In this document: positions 16,386-26,430 of the stretch, piece by piece
Layout: each line of letters opens with the position of its first letter
How positions within the stretch are numbered: the stretch's first letter is position 1
Assembly (NCBI GenBank): GCA_025351165.1
Contig: JANXWK010000016.1
Span: 62,001 to 126,000, forward strand
DNA: 64,000 bases
Origin: Hyphomicrobiales bacterium
GTDB taxonomy: Bacteria; Pseudomonadota; Alphaproteobacteria; Rhizobiales; Beijerinckiaceae
Direction: 5' to 3'
Notes under the pieces: model-generated
The model's input: the letters and a program-made list of their open reading frames with translations, nothing else
Told to the model about the DNA's origin: nothing
The model's database searches: none
Position numbers and translations under genes: made by a program

Positions 16386-19180
16386 TAGGCGGCCTGATTT
16401 TTAAGATTAAAAATATCATTGAGTGAAGCAATGAGACCTTGGCGGTCAAATTTACCCACCAGATCACTAAAACCACTTATTCGTGCTTTTGATATCATTT
16501 GATTGGTTGCGCGACTTGCGAGCCCAATAAGATGTACACTATTGGCAAATTCACCCAAACTTAATTCGCTGGCTAAACTGAAACCCTCAACACTGGGTGT
16601 TTCAATATCAATAACAACGACATCTGATTTAAATTTGAGCATTTCGCGCATGGCACTTGCAGAACAGCTTGCAATTGTAACCCTGTAACCAGCTGCCTTG
16701 ATGACGGGCGCAAGCATAGCCCTGAAAAACCCACTCCCATCCACAATTAAAACAGATGGCTGATCAAGGACGGCAGAGACTTTGTCGGAGCCGTCCATTT
16801 CAAACGGAAGGTAATGCGCAACATCCACAATGTCTGTTGCCCTGCCCCCAATAATAGCAGACCCCAGTACACCAGGCATTTGGCTCCCAGCAGAAATATC
16901 AAGCTCATCTTCTACAATATCAACAATTTGATCTACAACAAGGCCAGCAATCCGCGAACCACACGAAAATACAAGCACGTTGTGATTGCCCTCGCGTGCT
17001 ACAAAGTCATTTCCGTTAGCCGCAATCAAAGGCATTAACCTGCCGCGATACTGAATGATGGACTGACCACCAGAAACTTCTATGCTGGATCCCTCAATTT
17101 CTTCCAGTCTCGTAATAAGCTCCAATGGGACAGCGCGATAATTATGAGCTCCATGCCTAAATATCAGCAAAGATGTTTTTGCATCAGATTGACCAGCTTT
17201 TAATGTATCATTTGTTTTCTTATCATGTCTACGCTCAGCAAAAACACCTACCGTGCGACCAATACCTGCTGGATCAAGGATCATGACAACTGATCCATCA
17301 CCCAGAATGGTTACACCAGAATACAGGGGCAATGATGTTAAAATTGCACTGGTTGGTTTAACAACGATTTCTTCGGTTTGAACTATACCATCTACAATAA
17401 GCCCAAATCGACGCTCTGACACCTGGCAGATAACAACAAACATTTTTGTCAGCAGTACAGAAGCTTGATCTTGTATTTTTAAAATGCTGGAAAGATTGGC
17501 AATGGGTAAAAGCTCGTTTCGGAGCCGCATGACTGGTGATTCATTGACCATCTCAATAGCAATGTCAGTTCCTGGACCTGCCCGCACAAGTTCAACAACG
17601 GACATTTGAGGAACTGCAAAGCGTTGGCTTCCAACTTGTACAATAAGGGCATTGGCAATTGCCAAAGTAACAGGAATTTTTATATAAACGACAGTACCCT
17701 TGCCTTTGCTGGTGCGAACATCAATAACACCTCCCGCCTGCTCTATATTGGTGAGCACCACATCCATGCCAACACCACGTCCAGATACACTGGTAACTTG
17801 GGATGCAGTTGAGAACCCTGGCATGAAAATGAAACGTGCAAGTTCAGCCTCGCTTAATTTTTTAACCTGTTCCTGTGTTGTCAATCCCATACTGACGGCG
17901 CGCTTGGTGACAGCTTCCAGATTAAGCCCGCGCCCATCGTCTGACACTTCCAGGACAATATAGCCGCCCTCTTGAAGGGCAGACACCCTGATTTTTCCTG
18001 CCCTTGGTTTACCAGCAGCAATACGCTCTTCTGTGGTTTCAAGACCGTGATCAGCTGCATTTCTGATCATATGAACCAAAGGGTCTCTGATAAGATCAAG
18101 TACATGACGATCTATTTCTGTGTCGGCACCAAAGGTCTCAAGTTCAATTTGCTTGTTAAGTTCAACACACAGATCCCGAACAACTCTTGGCAGCTTGGAC
18201 CATGCAGCTGCTATTGGCTGCATGCGGGTTTTCATCACTGTTGCCTGCAATTCAGCTGTAATGGACGAGAGGCGCTGAAGGGGAATTTTAAACTGCTCCT
18301 CATGACTTTTACGAGCAATTTCAAGAAGCTGATTACGCGTTAGAACCAATTCTGACACCATCGTCATAAGATGATCAATAGTATTTATGTCAACACGCAA
18401 TGTTTGCTTGGAGGCAAGTGTCTCAGATTGTATGCCAGACTCTTCCTCCCCTATTCGGCGCTTGGGCGTATCTTCTTGCACCAAGTCTTGAGTAGGATCA
18501 CAAATATCCAGATTTTTAGCACTCAGCTTAATGTTTTCTTTTAAATCAGCTTTCAAAGCTTCTGTTTCAGCACTTAGAACTGGCCTGATCTGTACCGGTT
18601 GAACAGTTTTTCTGATGCTTAGATGCTGGTCAGGGCTTTGAAACAACGCCTGCATACGCACAGGGTCTGGAGATGTATCCCTGAATGCGGCCTCAAGATC
18701 GTCCAGTGAAACCTCGCCTGGCCGTAGCTCTCGTTCAAGAACCTGATAAACAATTGAACCTGTCGTATGTTCAGGCGATGACACCAACGCAATTTTTTGA
18801 CTTGCATGGTTTCTTGCCATGTTTTCAAGTGAATCTATGAGTTCAGCATCTGCCCCTTCAGGCTCAACCCCGTGGGTTTCCAGCTCAAATATAATAAGTT
18901 TTATACGATCAACCGTCTGTAATATAAGACTGACAGCTTCCGTTGTGACTTTAACACCATCTCTAAACTGTCCAATAACAGTTTCTGCCGCATGGGCTAA
19001 GGCTTCTAGCCTAGGCAGTCCCAAAAACCCGCAGGTTCCCTTGACTGTGTGCACGAGCCTGAAGATCTGGGCTAAAACAGCAGCATTGTTGGGCTCCTGT
19101 TCGAAGCGCACAAGTTCAGCGTCAACTATATCGATTGCTTCAGATGTCTCAATTACAAAATCTCTAAGAATATCATCCAT
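16385..19180 (-). CDS. cheA: Chemotaxis histidine kinase CheA with C-terminal receiver
   Basis: Receptor-controlled kinase that phosphorylates CheY and CheB. Start set at ATG 19180 (MDDILRDFVIETSE), the usual alphaproteobacterial N-terminus; an upstream in-frame GTG adds six residues. Domains in order: HPt with phospho-acceptor His44 in RLVHTVKGTCGF; dimerisation helices (MVSELVLTRNQLLEI, about 275-290); ATPase with MIRNAADHGLE, DDGRGLN and GRGVGMDVV; one CheW domain about 500-640; a second CheW-like domain about 670-800; and a receiver domain about 815-931 with VVVIDIETP and VGKFD. Classical E. coli CheA is about 650 residues and lacks the second CheW-like domain and the receiver. First gene of the che operon. 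Confidence 0.93.
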   Translation of the reverse strand: MDDILRDFVIETSEAIDIVDAELVRFEQEPNNAAVLAQIFRLVHTVKGTCGFLGLPRLEALAHAAETVIGQFRDGVKVTTEAVSLILQTVDRIKLIIFELETHGVEPEGADAELIDSLENMARNHASQKIALVSSPEHTTGSIVYQVLERELRPGEVSLDDLEAAFRDTSPDPVRMQALFQSPDQHLSIRKTVQPVQIRPVLSAETEALKADLKENIKLSAKNLDICDPTQDLVQEDTPKRRIGEEESGIQSETLASKQTLRVDINTIDHLMTMVSELVLTRNQLLEIARKSHEEQFKIPLQRLSSITAELQATVMKTRMQPIAAAWSKLPRVVRDLCVELNKQIELETFGADTEIDRHVLDLIRDPLVHMIRNAADHGLETTEERIAAGKPRAGKIRVSALQEGGYIVLEVSDDGRGLNLEAVTKRAVSMGLTTQEQVKKLSEAELARFIFMPGFSTASQVTSVSGRGVGMDVVLTNIEQAGGVIDVRTSKGKGTVVYIKIPVTLAIANALIVQVGSQRFAVPQMSVVELVRAGPGTDIAIEMVNESPVMRLRNELLPIANLSSILKIQDQASVLLTKMFVVICQVSERRFGLIVDGIVQTEEIVVKPTSAILTSLPLYSGVTILGDGSVVMILDPAGIGRTVGVFAERRHDKKTNDTLKAGQSDAKTSLLIFRHGAHNYRAVPLELITRLEEIEGSSIEVSGGQSIIQYRGRLMPLIAANGNDFVAREGNHNVLVFSCGSRIAGLVVDQIVDIVEDELDISAGSQMPGVLGSAIIGGRATDIVDVAHYLPFEMDGSDKVSAVLDQPSVLIVDGSGFFRAMLAPVIKAAGYRVTIASCSASAMREMLKFKSDVVVIDIETPSVEGFSLASELSLGEFANSVHLIGLASRATNQMISKARISGFSDLVGKFDRQGLIASLNDIFNLKNQAA

Positions 19181-19304
19181 TGAACAAAACCCGTTCACCG
19201 CCTGGTACGCCGGCAGTTTGTCAGTTCATATTGACTGACAACGGTTTATGTTTAGTTTCAATTGTGGCAATAAGAGACAAATATTTGGCAAATATCTGAA
19301 TATT

Positions 19305-19997
19305 TTAAGCTGATGCAGAATTTTCAACCGATGTCACAGTTGTACTTGGGCTATCTGCAACATCTTTTGCCATTATGGTCACTTCATCACCCTCTAATGC
19401 AAGGCTGATTTCCATTTTAGCTGCTTTGGCAATAAGGCCCGTATAGAAAACCTGTATACCATGCGCATCAACAACTCCAGTTTCCGTATGTCCTGAAAGA
19501 AGGTGCTCAGAATGTGTCGGAATACGGGCGTTCAAGCCTTTTGATTTAATGGTAAAAACAGGTGTTTCTGCAGTGCCTGTAACAGTCACATCAATTTGAC
19601 CACCGCGCGGTATTGCTGCAACGGCAAGAACCAGAAGATTCAGAAGAAGTTTAACCTTGTTTTTTGGCATAAGAACGCGCGCTGCATTCCATGTGAGCCT
19701 GTTCTTATCATCATGAAGAAAAGCACGTGCAACATGTTCAGCATCACCTGTATCAATGGAGGAGCCCGCAGACCCTGCCGCACCAAAAGCAATACGGGCA
19801 AACTGTAAACGCGCACTTGCCTGTTTTGAACTTTTTTTAATAAGATCCAGAGCAAAATTCCGCATGGATTCATCTTTTTCATCTTCCAGGACTTCAAGCC
19901 CATTAACAATGGCACCCACTGGAGAAATAACATCATGGCATACGCGGCTGCACAACAGAGCTGCAAGATCGAGGCCTTCTAGATCGACTTTTATCAT
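19305..19997 (-). CDS. chpT: Histidine phosphotransferase ChpT
   Basis: Passes phosphate from the hybrid kinase CckA to CtrA and CpdR, the central cell-cycle relay of alphaproteobacteria. The 230-residue protein shows the phosphorylated helix LLCSRVCHDVISPVGAI with His21, a second dimerisation helix and a degenerate ATPase-like domain with LLNLLVLAVAAIPRGG. It lies immediately upstream of cheA on the same strand, separated by 124 bp. Its downstream target CtrA is encoded at 31543, so two members of the relay lie in one window; cckA is not here. Confidence 0.92.
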   Translation of the reverse strand: MIKVDLEGLDLAALLCSRVCHDVISPVGAIVNGLEVLEDEKDESMRNFALDLIKKSSKQASARLQFARIAFGAAGSAGSSIDTGDAEHVARAFLHDDKNRLTWNAARVLMPKNKVKLLLNLLVLAVAAIPRGGQIDVTVTGTAETPVFTIKSKGLNARIPTHSEHLLSGHTETGVVDAHGIQVFYTGLIAKAAKMEISLALEGDEVTIMAKDVADSPSTTVTSVENSASA

Positions 19998-20117
19998 TTT
20001 AGCACCTTTAAAAAAGCGAACTGATTCGCAAAACTATACTGTCTGTAGTTATGTATCAGAAACTATTCCACAAAGAGGTAAATACTCTGCTGCCCATCAG
20101 CGGGATGAAATATGGCT

Positions 20118-20666
20118 TCAATGGGGCCTAACCAATCTCGTTTTTAAATTGATCCAGTTTTTTGCAGCTTCGACTTGCAAGGATTTACTGTTTTCAAACA
20201 GCTTTTTATTTTCTACGTTTCTGAAAAAATAAAGTCCCGTATCAAGCGTTGAAAAAATAGTAGGATTTCCCTCAACAATTTGCCCTTTGGTTATGGAAAA
20301 AGCGTCGTATCCACCAAACTGGGGTATATATGTTTTGGAATCTGCCAGAAATGCGGCAAGATTTCCCTCATTGCTGAACTTCCACACCAATCCTGACATA
20401 CGTGTTTCAAACTGTAGATGTCCCTCTATTGCCCGCCCATCAACATAATAGGCCACAGGATCATAGCCAAAAAGTGCAAGACCCGTGTTAGGATTGAAAA
20501 CAACAGTATCGCTTATACCAGACATTGGAGCTAAGCTAAGTTCCTGCGCATGGATGTTGGCAGATCCAAAAAAGCAACTGACTATTAAAGCGCCTGCAAA
20601 AACAGGAATTTTAGCGCTGCACAACCTTGTAGTTGCCCAAACACGATCAATCATAGAGACTTGCAT
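20118..20666 (-). CDS. Exported YHS-domain protein
   Basis: 182 residues with a signal peptide (hydrophobic run about 24-40, cleavage probably after HAQ) followed by a YHS-type domain: LALFGYDPVAYYVDGRAIEG, then LVWKFSNEGNLAAFLADSKTY and FGGYDAFSITKGQ. YHS domains often bind metal and occur near heavy-metal or redox proteins; here there is no cysteine in the core motif. It is probably periplasmic. AGG lies nine bases before the ATG at 20666. The gene is divergent from the EipA-like gene. Confidence 0.8.
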   Translation of the reverse strand: MQVSMIDRVWATTRLCSAKIPVFAGALIVSCFFGSANIHAQELSLAPMSGISDTVVFNPNTGLALFGYDPVAYYVDGRAIEGHLQFETRMSGLVWKFSNEGNLAAFLADSKTYIPQFGGYDAFSITKGQIVEGNPTIFSTLDTGLYFFRNVENKKLFENSKSLQVEAAKNWINLKTRLVRPH

Positions 20667-20759
20667 GAGATTTTACCTGATTCGAGAGCCATCTTGTAAA
20701 TACTACGTGAGTATATATTGCCTAAAATAGCTAAAAAACATCCAAAGGAACGTTATAAA

Positions 20760-21413
20760 ATGACAATCTTAAGTGAGAATAAAATCTGTCCGCACAACAA
20801 TAAAAAGTTTTCATCAAAAATTGTACGGTCCATGTCGGTTTTATGCCTATCTTTAAGCTGCATGATTTTCACAGGGGCAAACAACGCATTTGCGCAATAT
20901 GCAGAAGGCTCAACAACAGGTTCAAGGGCAAAAACCTTTTCATCCAATGAAATTGTCTCAAGCGGTCATAGATTTTTTGGTACGGTCTCAAGAGGACTTG
21001 CATCCGTTGTAGAAGAGGCAGGGTCACGCTGGGGTGAACCAACTGGCTATATTCTAGGACAGGAAGCATCTGGTGCTTTTGTAGGTGGGTTGCGTTACGG
21101 CGAAGGCACACTCTACACAAAAAATCGAGGTGATACAAAAGTGTTTTGGCAGGGACCATCCATTGGATTTGATTTTGGTGGTGATGGTGATCGGACCATG
21201 ATGTTGATTTATAAAATGCGCAGTCGTCCAGCACTTATGCAGCGCTTTGTGGGTATTGATGGTTCTGCTTACTTTGTTGGCGGGTTTGGCATGACTGCCT
21301 TAACAGCAAATGATATTATTGTTGTTCCCATACGTTCTGGTGTTGGTGCAAGACTTGGAATAAATATTGGCTATTTAAAATTCACTGATAATGCTACATG
21401 GAACCCCTTTTAA
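20760..21413 (+). CDS. EipA-like periplasmic protein (DUF1134)
   Basis: Member of DUF1134, the family of Brucella EipA, a periplasmic protein needed for envelope integrity. I chose ATG 20760 because AAGGA precedes it; a longer frame opens at 20718. The product (217 residues) has a signal peptide ending about NNAFAQ, then the domain with GYILGQEASGAFVGGLRYGEGTL, GPSIGFDFGGDGDRTMMLIYK and VGARLGINIGYLKFT. Length and motifs match the family. Brucella eipA is reported to be under CtrA control, but I see no TTAA-N7-TTAA site in the 93-bp gap to the YHS gene. Confidence 0.85.
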   Translation: MTILSENKICPHNNKKFSSKIVRSMSVLCLSLSCMIFTGANNAFAQYAEGSTTGSRAKTFSSNEIVSSGHRFFGTVSRGLASVVEEAGSRWGEPTGYILGQEASGAFVGGLRYGEGTLYTKNRGDTKVFWQGPSIGFDFGGDGDRTMMLIYKMRSRPALMQRFVGIDGSAYFVGGFGMTALTANDIIVVPIRSGVGARLGINIGYLKFTDNATWNPF

Positions 21414-21483
21414 CTACACTTTTCTGTTGTTAAAAATACAACTCTTCACTTTAAACAGTGTCGCGGCCACGCTGTTTTCAACA

Positions 21484-21571
21484 AAAGCACTGCTAGAATG
21501 AAAGCACTGCTAGAAGGAAAGCCTTGCCATAGCGGGCCTTGCTACAATGCGGTCCTTGCTACAATGAAAGT
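21484..21571 (+). repeat. Imperfect 17-bp tandem repeat
   Basis: Units aaagcactgctagaatg, aaagcactgctagaagg, aaagccttgccatagcg, ggccttgctacaatgcg and a final shorter gtccttgctacaatg follow one another, becoming less similar toward the 3' end. The first two differ at one base. The array fills the space just before the flavoprotein GTG start and may affect its translation or simply be slipped-strand DNA. Confidence 0.65.
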
Positions 21572-21579
21572 GCTGCAAA

Positions 21580-22806
21580 GTGAGAACTGAACACCTTGCT
21601 GCTGAAATAGCAATTATAGGCGGTGGCCCTGCTGGTTTAATGGCGGCTGACATCTTGAGTGCTCATGGGCACAAAATAACAGTTTACGATCAAATGCCAA
21701 GCATGGGACGAAAATTTCTGCTGGCTGGACGTGGTGGCTTAAACCTTACCCACAGCGAAGAACTTGCGCCTTTTCTGAATAGATATGGCTCAGCAAAAAT
21801 GCATTTGGAAAATATTCTGACCCGTTTCAACGCACAAGATCTTCGTGCCTGGTGCCATGATCTTGGTTATCCGACATTTATTGGTTCAAGCGGTCGTATT
21901 TTTCCACAATGCTTTAAAGCCTCACCTGTGTTGAGAACATGGTTAAACCGACTTGCCAGGCAGGGCGTCCAGATGCGCGCTCGTCATACATGGCTAGGCT
22001 TTAGTGATAAAGGCGCTCTTATTTTTTCCTCCCAGGATGGTACTTTTGAAACATCCCCCAACGCTACGCTTTTAGCGCTGGGTGGCGCATCCTGGCCACG
22101 TATGGGATCTGATGGGGCATGGACAAAGATTTTAGCCGCTGAAGGGATTGAAATACTACCCCTGCGCCCGTCAAATTGTGGCTTTAACGTCAATTGGAGC
22201 GCGTATTTTAGACAAAAATTTCAAGGACAGCCTTTAAAACGAATAGGCTTGAAATTTGGAGATACATGTATTCATGCAGAAGCGGTCATTACTTTAAAAG
22301 GCATCGAAGGAAGTGGTATCTACGCGATTTCTGCTAAATTGCGCGAGGCTGTAATCGGGCAATCTCCCCAGGTCCTTTATGTAGATCTGCGTCCAGATCT
22401 TGAAATCGCATTATTAGTACAAAAGCTGACAGTTAAAAAACAAGGAGCATCACTATCAAATCATTTGCGCAAATCTGCTGGCTTGTCGCCCGTAGCAATT
22501 GCCCTGTTGCGGGAGGCAAACCCTGGTCTTTCAAATAATGCACAAAAACTGGCAGAAGCCATTAAGAATGTACCCGTTTTAATTACATCTCCATTTGGGC
22601 TGGAACGAGCTATATCAACAGCAGGTGGTGTTAAATTCAGTGAGCTTGATGAAAATCTTATGCTTATCAGAAAGCCTGATGTTTTTATTGCAGGTGAAAT
22701 GCTTGACTGGGAAGCCCCAACTGGAGGCTACTTGTTGCAGGCAAGCTTTGCTACTGGTGTTCAGGCCGCCAAAGGTATTTTAAATCGGTTGCCCACGGCC
22801 AAATAG
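21580..22806 (+). CDS. BaiN/YhiN-type FAD-dependent oxidoreductase
   Basis: Flavoprotein of the HI0933/YhiN family (the TIGR03862 branch), 408 residues. N-terminal FAD-binding IIGGGPAGLMAADIL, the family signature GRKFLLAGRGGLNLTHSE, LALGGASWPRMGSDG, and the C-terminal FAD loop AISTAGGVKFSELDE with AGEMLDWEAPTGGYLLQASFATG are visible. The substrate is unknown. The start at GTG 21580 has no clear ribosome site because a tandem repeat lies directly upstream; a later start is not obvious since the FAD motif begins within 15 residues. Its 3' end overlaps the convergent EamA gene by 27 bp. Confidence 0.85.
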   Translation: MRTEHLAAEIAIIGGGPAGLMAADILSAHGHKITVYDQMPSMGRKFLLAGRGGLNLTHSEELAPFLNRYGSAKMHLENILTRFNAQDLRAWCHDLGYPTFIGSSGRIFPQCFKASPVLRTWLNRLARQGVQMRARHTWLGFSDKGALIFSSQDGTFETSPNATLLALGGASWPRMGSDGAWTKILAAEGIEILPLRPSNCGFNVNWSAYFRQKFQGQPLKRIGLKFGDTCIHAEAVITLKGIEGSGIYAISAKLREAVIGQSPQVLYVDLRPDLEIALLVQKLTVKKQGASLSNHLRKSAGLSPVAIALLREANPGLSNNAQKLAEAIKNVPVLITSPFGLERAISTAGGVKFSELDENLMLIRKPDVFIAGEMLDWEAPTGGYLLQASFATGVQAAKGILNRLPTAK

Positions 22807-23673
22807 CCTCATGCCAAATACACTTAAAGCCAGCCCGAAGAACACTGTGCAACTACCTGCAAGCGCTAAAGCATCAAAAGACTCGTTATAGATAATATGC
22901 CCAGCTGCAAAACCTTCAATGGGCACTAAAAGTGCAAAAGGTGTAACATTTACAGCTGAGTAGCGTGATAAAAGACGTGTCCACAAACCATAGGCCAAAA
23001 CTGTAGCCGCAAACGCAAGAAAAACAGTGGACAGAATTACATCTCTGGTTGGATGGCTCAGTCCTTGTACAAGTGCTGTGTGATTTTCAAATGCAAGGGA
23101 AAGGACAGCAAGCGGAACAGGCGCAAACAGGCTGCTCCATGCAACAAAAGCAAACATGTTGATAGGTTTATCTGACGCTCTGGTCGCAAGCTTTGTAATA
23201 ATATTGGCAGTTGCCCAGGAACAGCCTGCCCCAATGAGAAGTAAAAACGGCAGTGGGGTAACGCCCTCCGCCTTGCTGATGCCAATCAGCCCCATACCCG
23301 CAAAGCCAATGGCAGCACCAATAATCTGCCATTTATTAGGTTTCTCTCCAAATACAAAAAACGAGACTATAATGGTAACAAAAGCCTGTAGTTGAATAAT
23401 GATTGATGTAAGGCCTGTTGGCATACCAAGCTTGATTGCTGAATTAATCAGCCCGAACATGCAGACGCCAAGCATTATGCCAAACCCTGCTATGTATTTA
23501 AGCGGGATTTTGGGACGCGGCAGAATGAAGATCATTGGAATGGCAGAAAGCAGAAAGCGCAAGGCTGTCAGCATAAGCGGCGGCATATCCCCCACACCAA
23601 GCTTGATTGCAACGAAGCTGAAGCCCCATATTGTAACAATAAGAAGTGCGGAAAAAGTATCAATAATGGTCAT
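22780..23673 (-). CDS. EamA-family drug/metabolite transporter
   Basis: Ten-helix inner-membrane exporter of the DMT superfamily, 297 residues, with two EamA repeats (about 8-135 and 148-285). Typical family sequence includes IWGFSFVAIKLGV in helix 1, SIIIQLQAFVTIIVSFFVFGEKP closing repeat 1 and FALLVPIEGFAAGHIIYNE in repeat 2. The substrate cannot be predicted; relatives export amino acids or metabolites. It stands alone between a convergent flavoprotein and divergent thiC with its riboswitch; proximity to thiC does not by itself imply thiamine transport. Confidence 0.88.
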   Translation of the reverse strand: MTIIDTFSALLIVTIWGFSFVAIKLGVGDMPPLMLTALRFLLSAIPMIFILPRPKIPLKYIAGFGIMLGVCMFGLINSAIKLGMPTGLTSIIIQLQAFVTIIVSFFVFGEKPNKWQIIGAAIGFAGMGLIGISKAEGVTPLPFLLLIGAGCSWATANIITKLATRASDKPINMFAFVAWSSLFAPVPLAVLSLAFENHTALVQGLSHPTRDVILSTVFLAFAATVLAYGLWTRLLSRYSAVNVTPFALLVPIEGFAAGHIIYNESFDALALAGSCTVFFGLALSVFGMRLFGRGQPI

Positions 23674-23796
23674 ATGATTTCAATATCACTTTGCAATACC
23701 ACATGTAAGGCAAAAGAAAATAATTTATGCTCTTAAAACCAAGGTTTTGAGATATCCTAATTGACATTTACCATAATTAGCGCAAACCTGACTCTA

Positions 23797-23894
23797 TCCG
23801 AGGGGAGCTTGTTTTCAGGCTGAGACTGTGCGTGTTTACAACGTGCTAAACCCTTTGAACCTGATCCGAGTTATGTCGGCGGAGGGACGGAAAA
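23797..23894 (+). promoter_or_regulatory. TPP riboswitch (THI element)
   Basis: The leader has the conserved blocks GAGGGGAGC, CAGGCTGAGA, ACCCTTTGAACCTGATC and a final GGCGGAGGGA, in the order and spacing of a thiamine-pyrophosphate aptamer. A short stem AGCATTTCAAATGCT and an inverted repeat TTCAGT/ACTGAA follow before thiC and may form the expression platform. It should shut thiC down when TPP is plentiful. Confidence 0.95.
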
Positions 23895-23973
23895 AGCATT
23901 TCAAATGCTGTGATTATTCAGTCTTTGCCCCATAACTGAAATAGTTTTGCGCAACGTTCAATACGTTGCATAA

Positions 23974-25809
<1,836 letters not shown>

Positions 25810-25838
25810 ATGGTTGCAGACTATAAATTGAATTTTAT

Positions 25839-25873
25839 CCTCCAGCAAGGAATGATATTTGCTGGAGGACTTT
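25839..25873 (+). terminator. Hairpin after thiC
   Basis: CCTCCAGCAA and TTGCTGGAGG form a perfect 10-bp stem with a 10-base loop, 30 bp after the thiC stop. The downstream sequence ACTTTC is only weakly U-rich, so it may act as a terminator or as a 3'-end protecting hairpin. Confidence 0.6.
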
Positions 25874-25965
25874 CAAACTAAAAAACCATTTAAATTTAAG
25901 AGACAGCTATTTATAGTAATATGAAATACTCAAAAAACTTCAATACTCTTATTTTTTGATTACAA

Positions 25966-25979
25966 AATTGTATACAATT
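25966..25979. promoter_or_regulatory. Perfect 14-bp palindrome, GntR-like operator
   Basis: AATTGTATACAATT is a perfect palindrome. The TTGTATACAA core resembles operators of GntR/FadR-type regulators in proteobacteria. It is 450 bp from the next start codon and no regulator gene of that type is nearby, so the function is unproven. Confidence 0.35.
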
Positions 25980-26430
25980 ACAACCTTCATCAGATAGGAA
26001 CATATACTTAACTAAAGTTGAATTAATTTAACAGAAAAATTATGTATATTACATTTAATAGCTTTTTATTTTTGTTGATTAAGCATATTTTTATGATACG
26101 AGCTTATGAAGATTATCGGTCTTACACGAGTGTAGAATATGCATATTAAACTTGATCTTGAACTTAATGTTTTAGATCTTTTAAAAAACAGCCATTGTTG
26201 CCTTTCTAGGCCGTATGGGAGATGTCTTCCCTGTGATCTACTCAACCAGCTAACAGTCTTCCAGCTTTACACAGCGCGCACTGATATTATCAGCTTTACA
26301 AGCTTTCTCACAGTCAACATGCAAATTTATTGGAGATTGATGCAAAATATACTGTGTCAATTAATAGTCAAAAATGACAAAGAAACTAAATTTTCTTCAG
26401 ATAAATACATAATAAAAAGCAGACGACTTC

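Larger units (their letters stand above)
25810..26430. other. 621-bp AT-rich gap between thiC and an orphan gene
   Basis: The gap holds the thiC terminator hairpin, then very AT-rich DNA with a 14-bp palindrome at 25966. A possible reading frame 26139-26474 overlaps the real gene, is Cys- and Leu-rich without recognisable motifs and is probably spurious. The short run AFLGRMGDVFPVIYSTS near 26210 looks protein-like but is closed by stops on both sides and could be a gene scrap. No tandem TGTAAGG box is present. Confidence 0.5.

Noticed and set aside
23695..23712. TGTAAGGCAAAAG upstream of the EamA gene as another copy of the box.
   Set aside because: Only one half site is present and it points away from the EamA gene.
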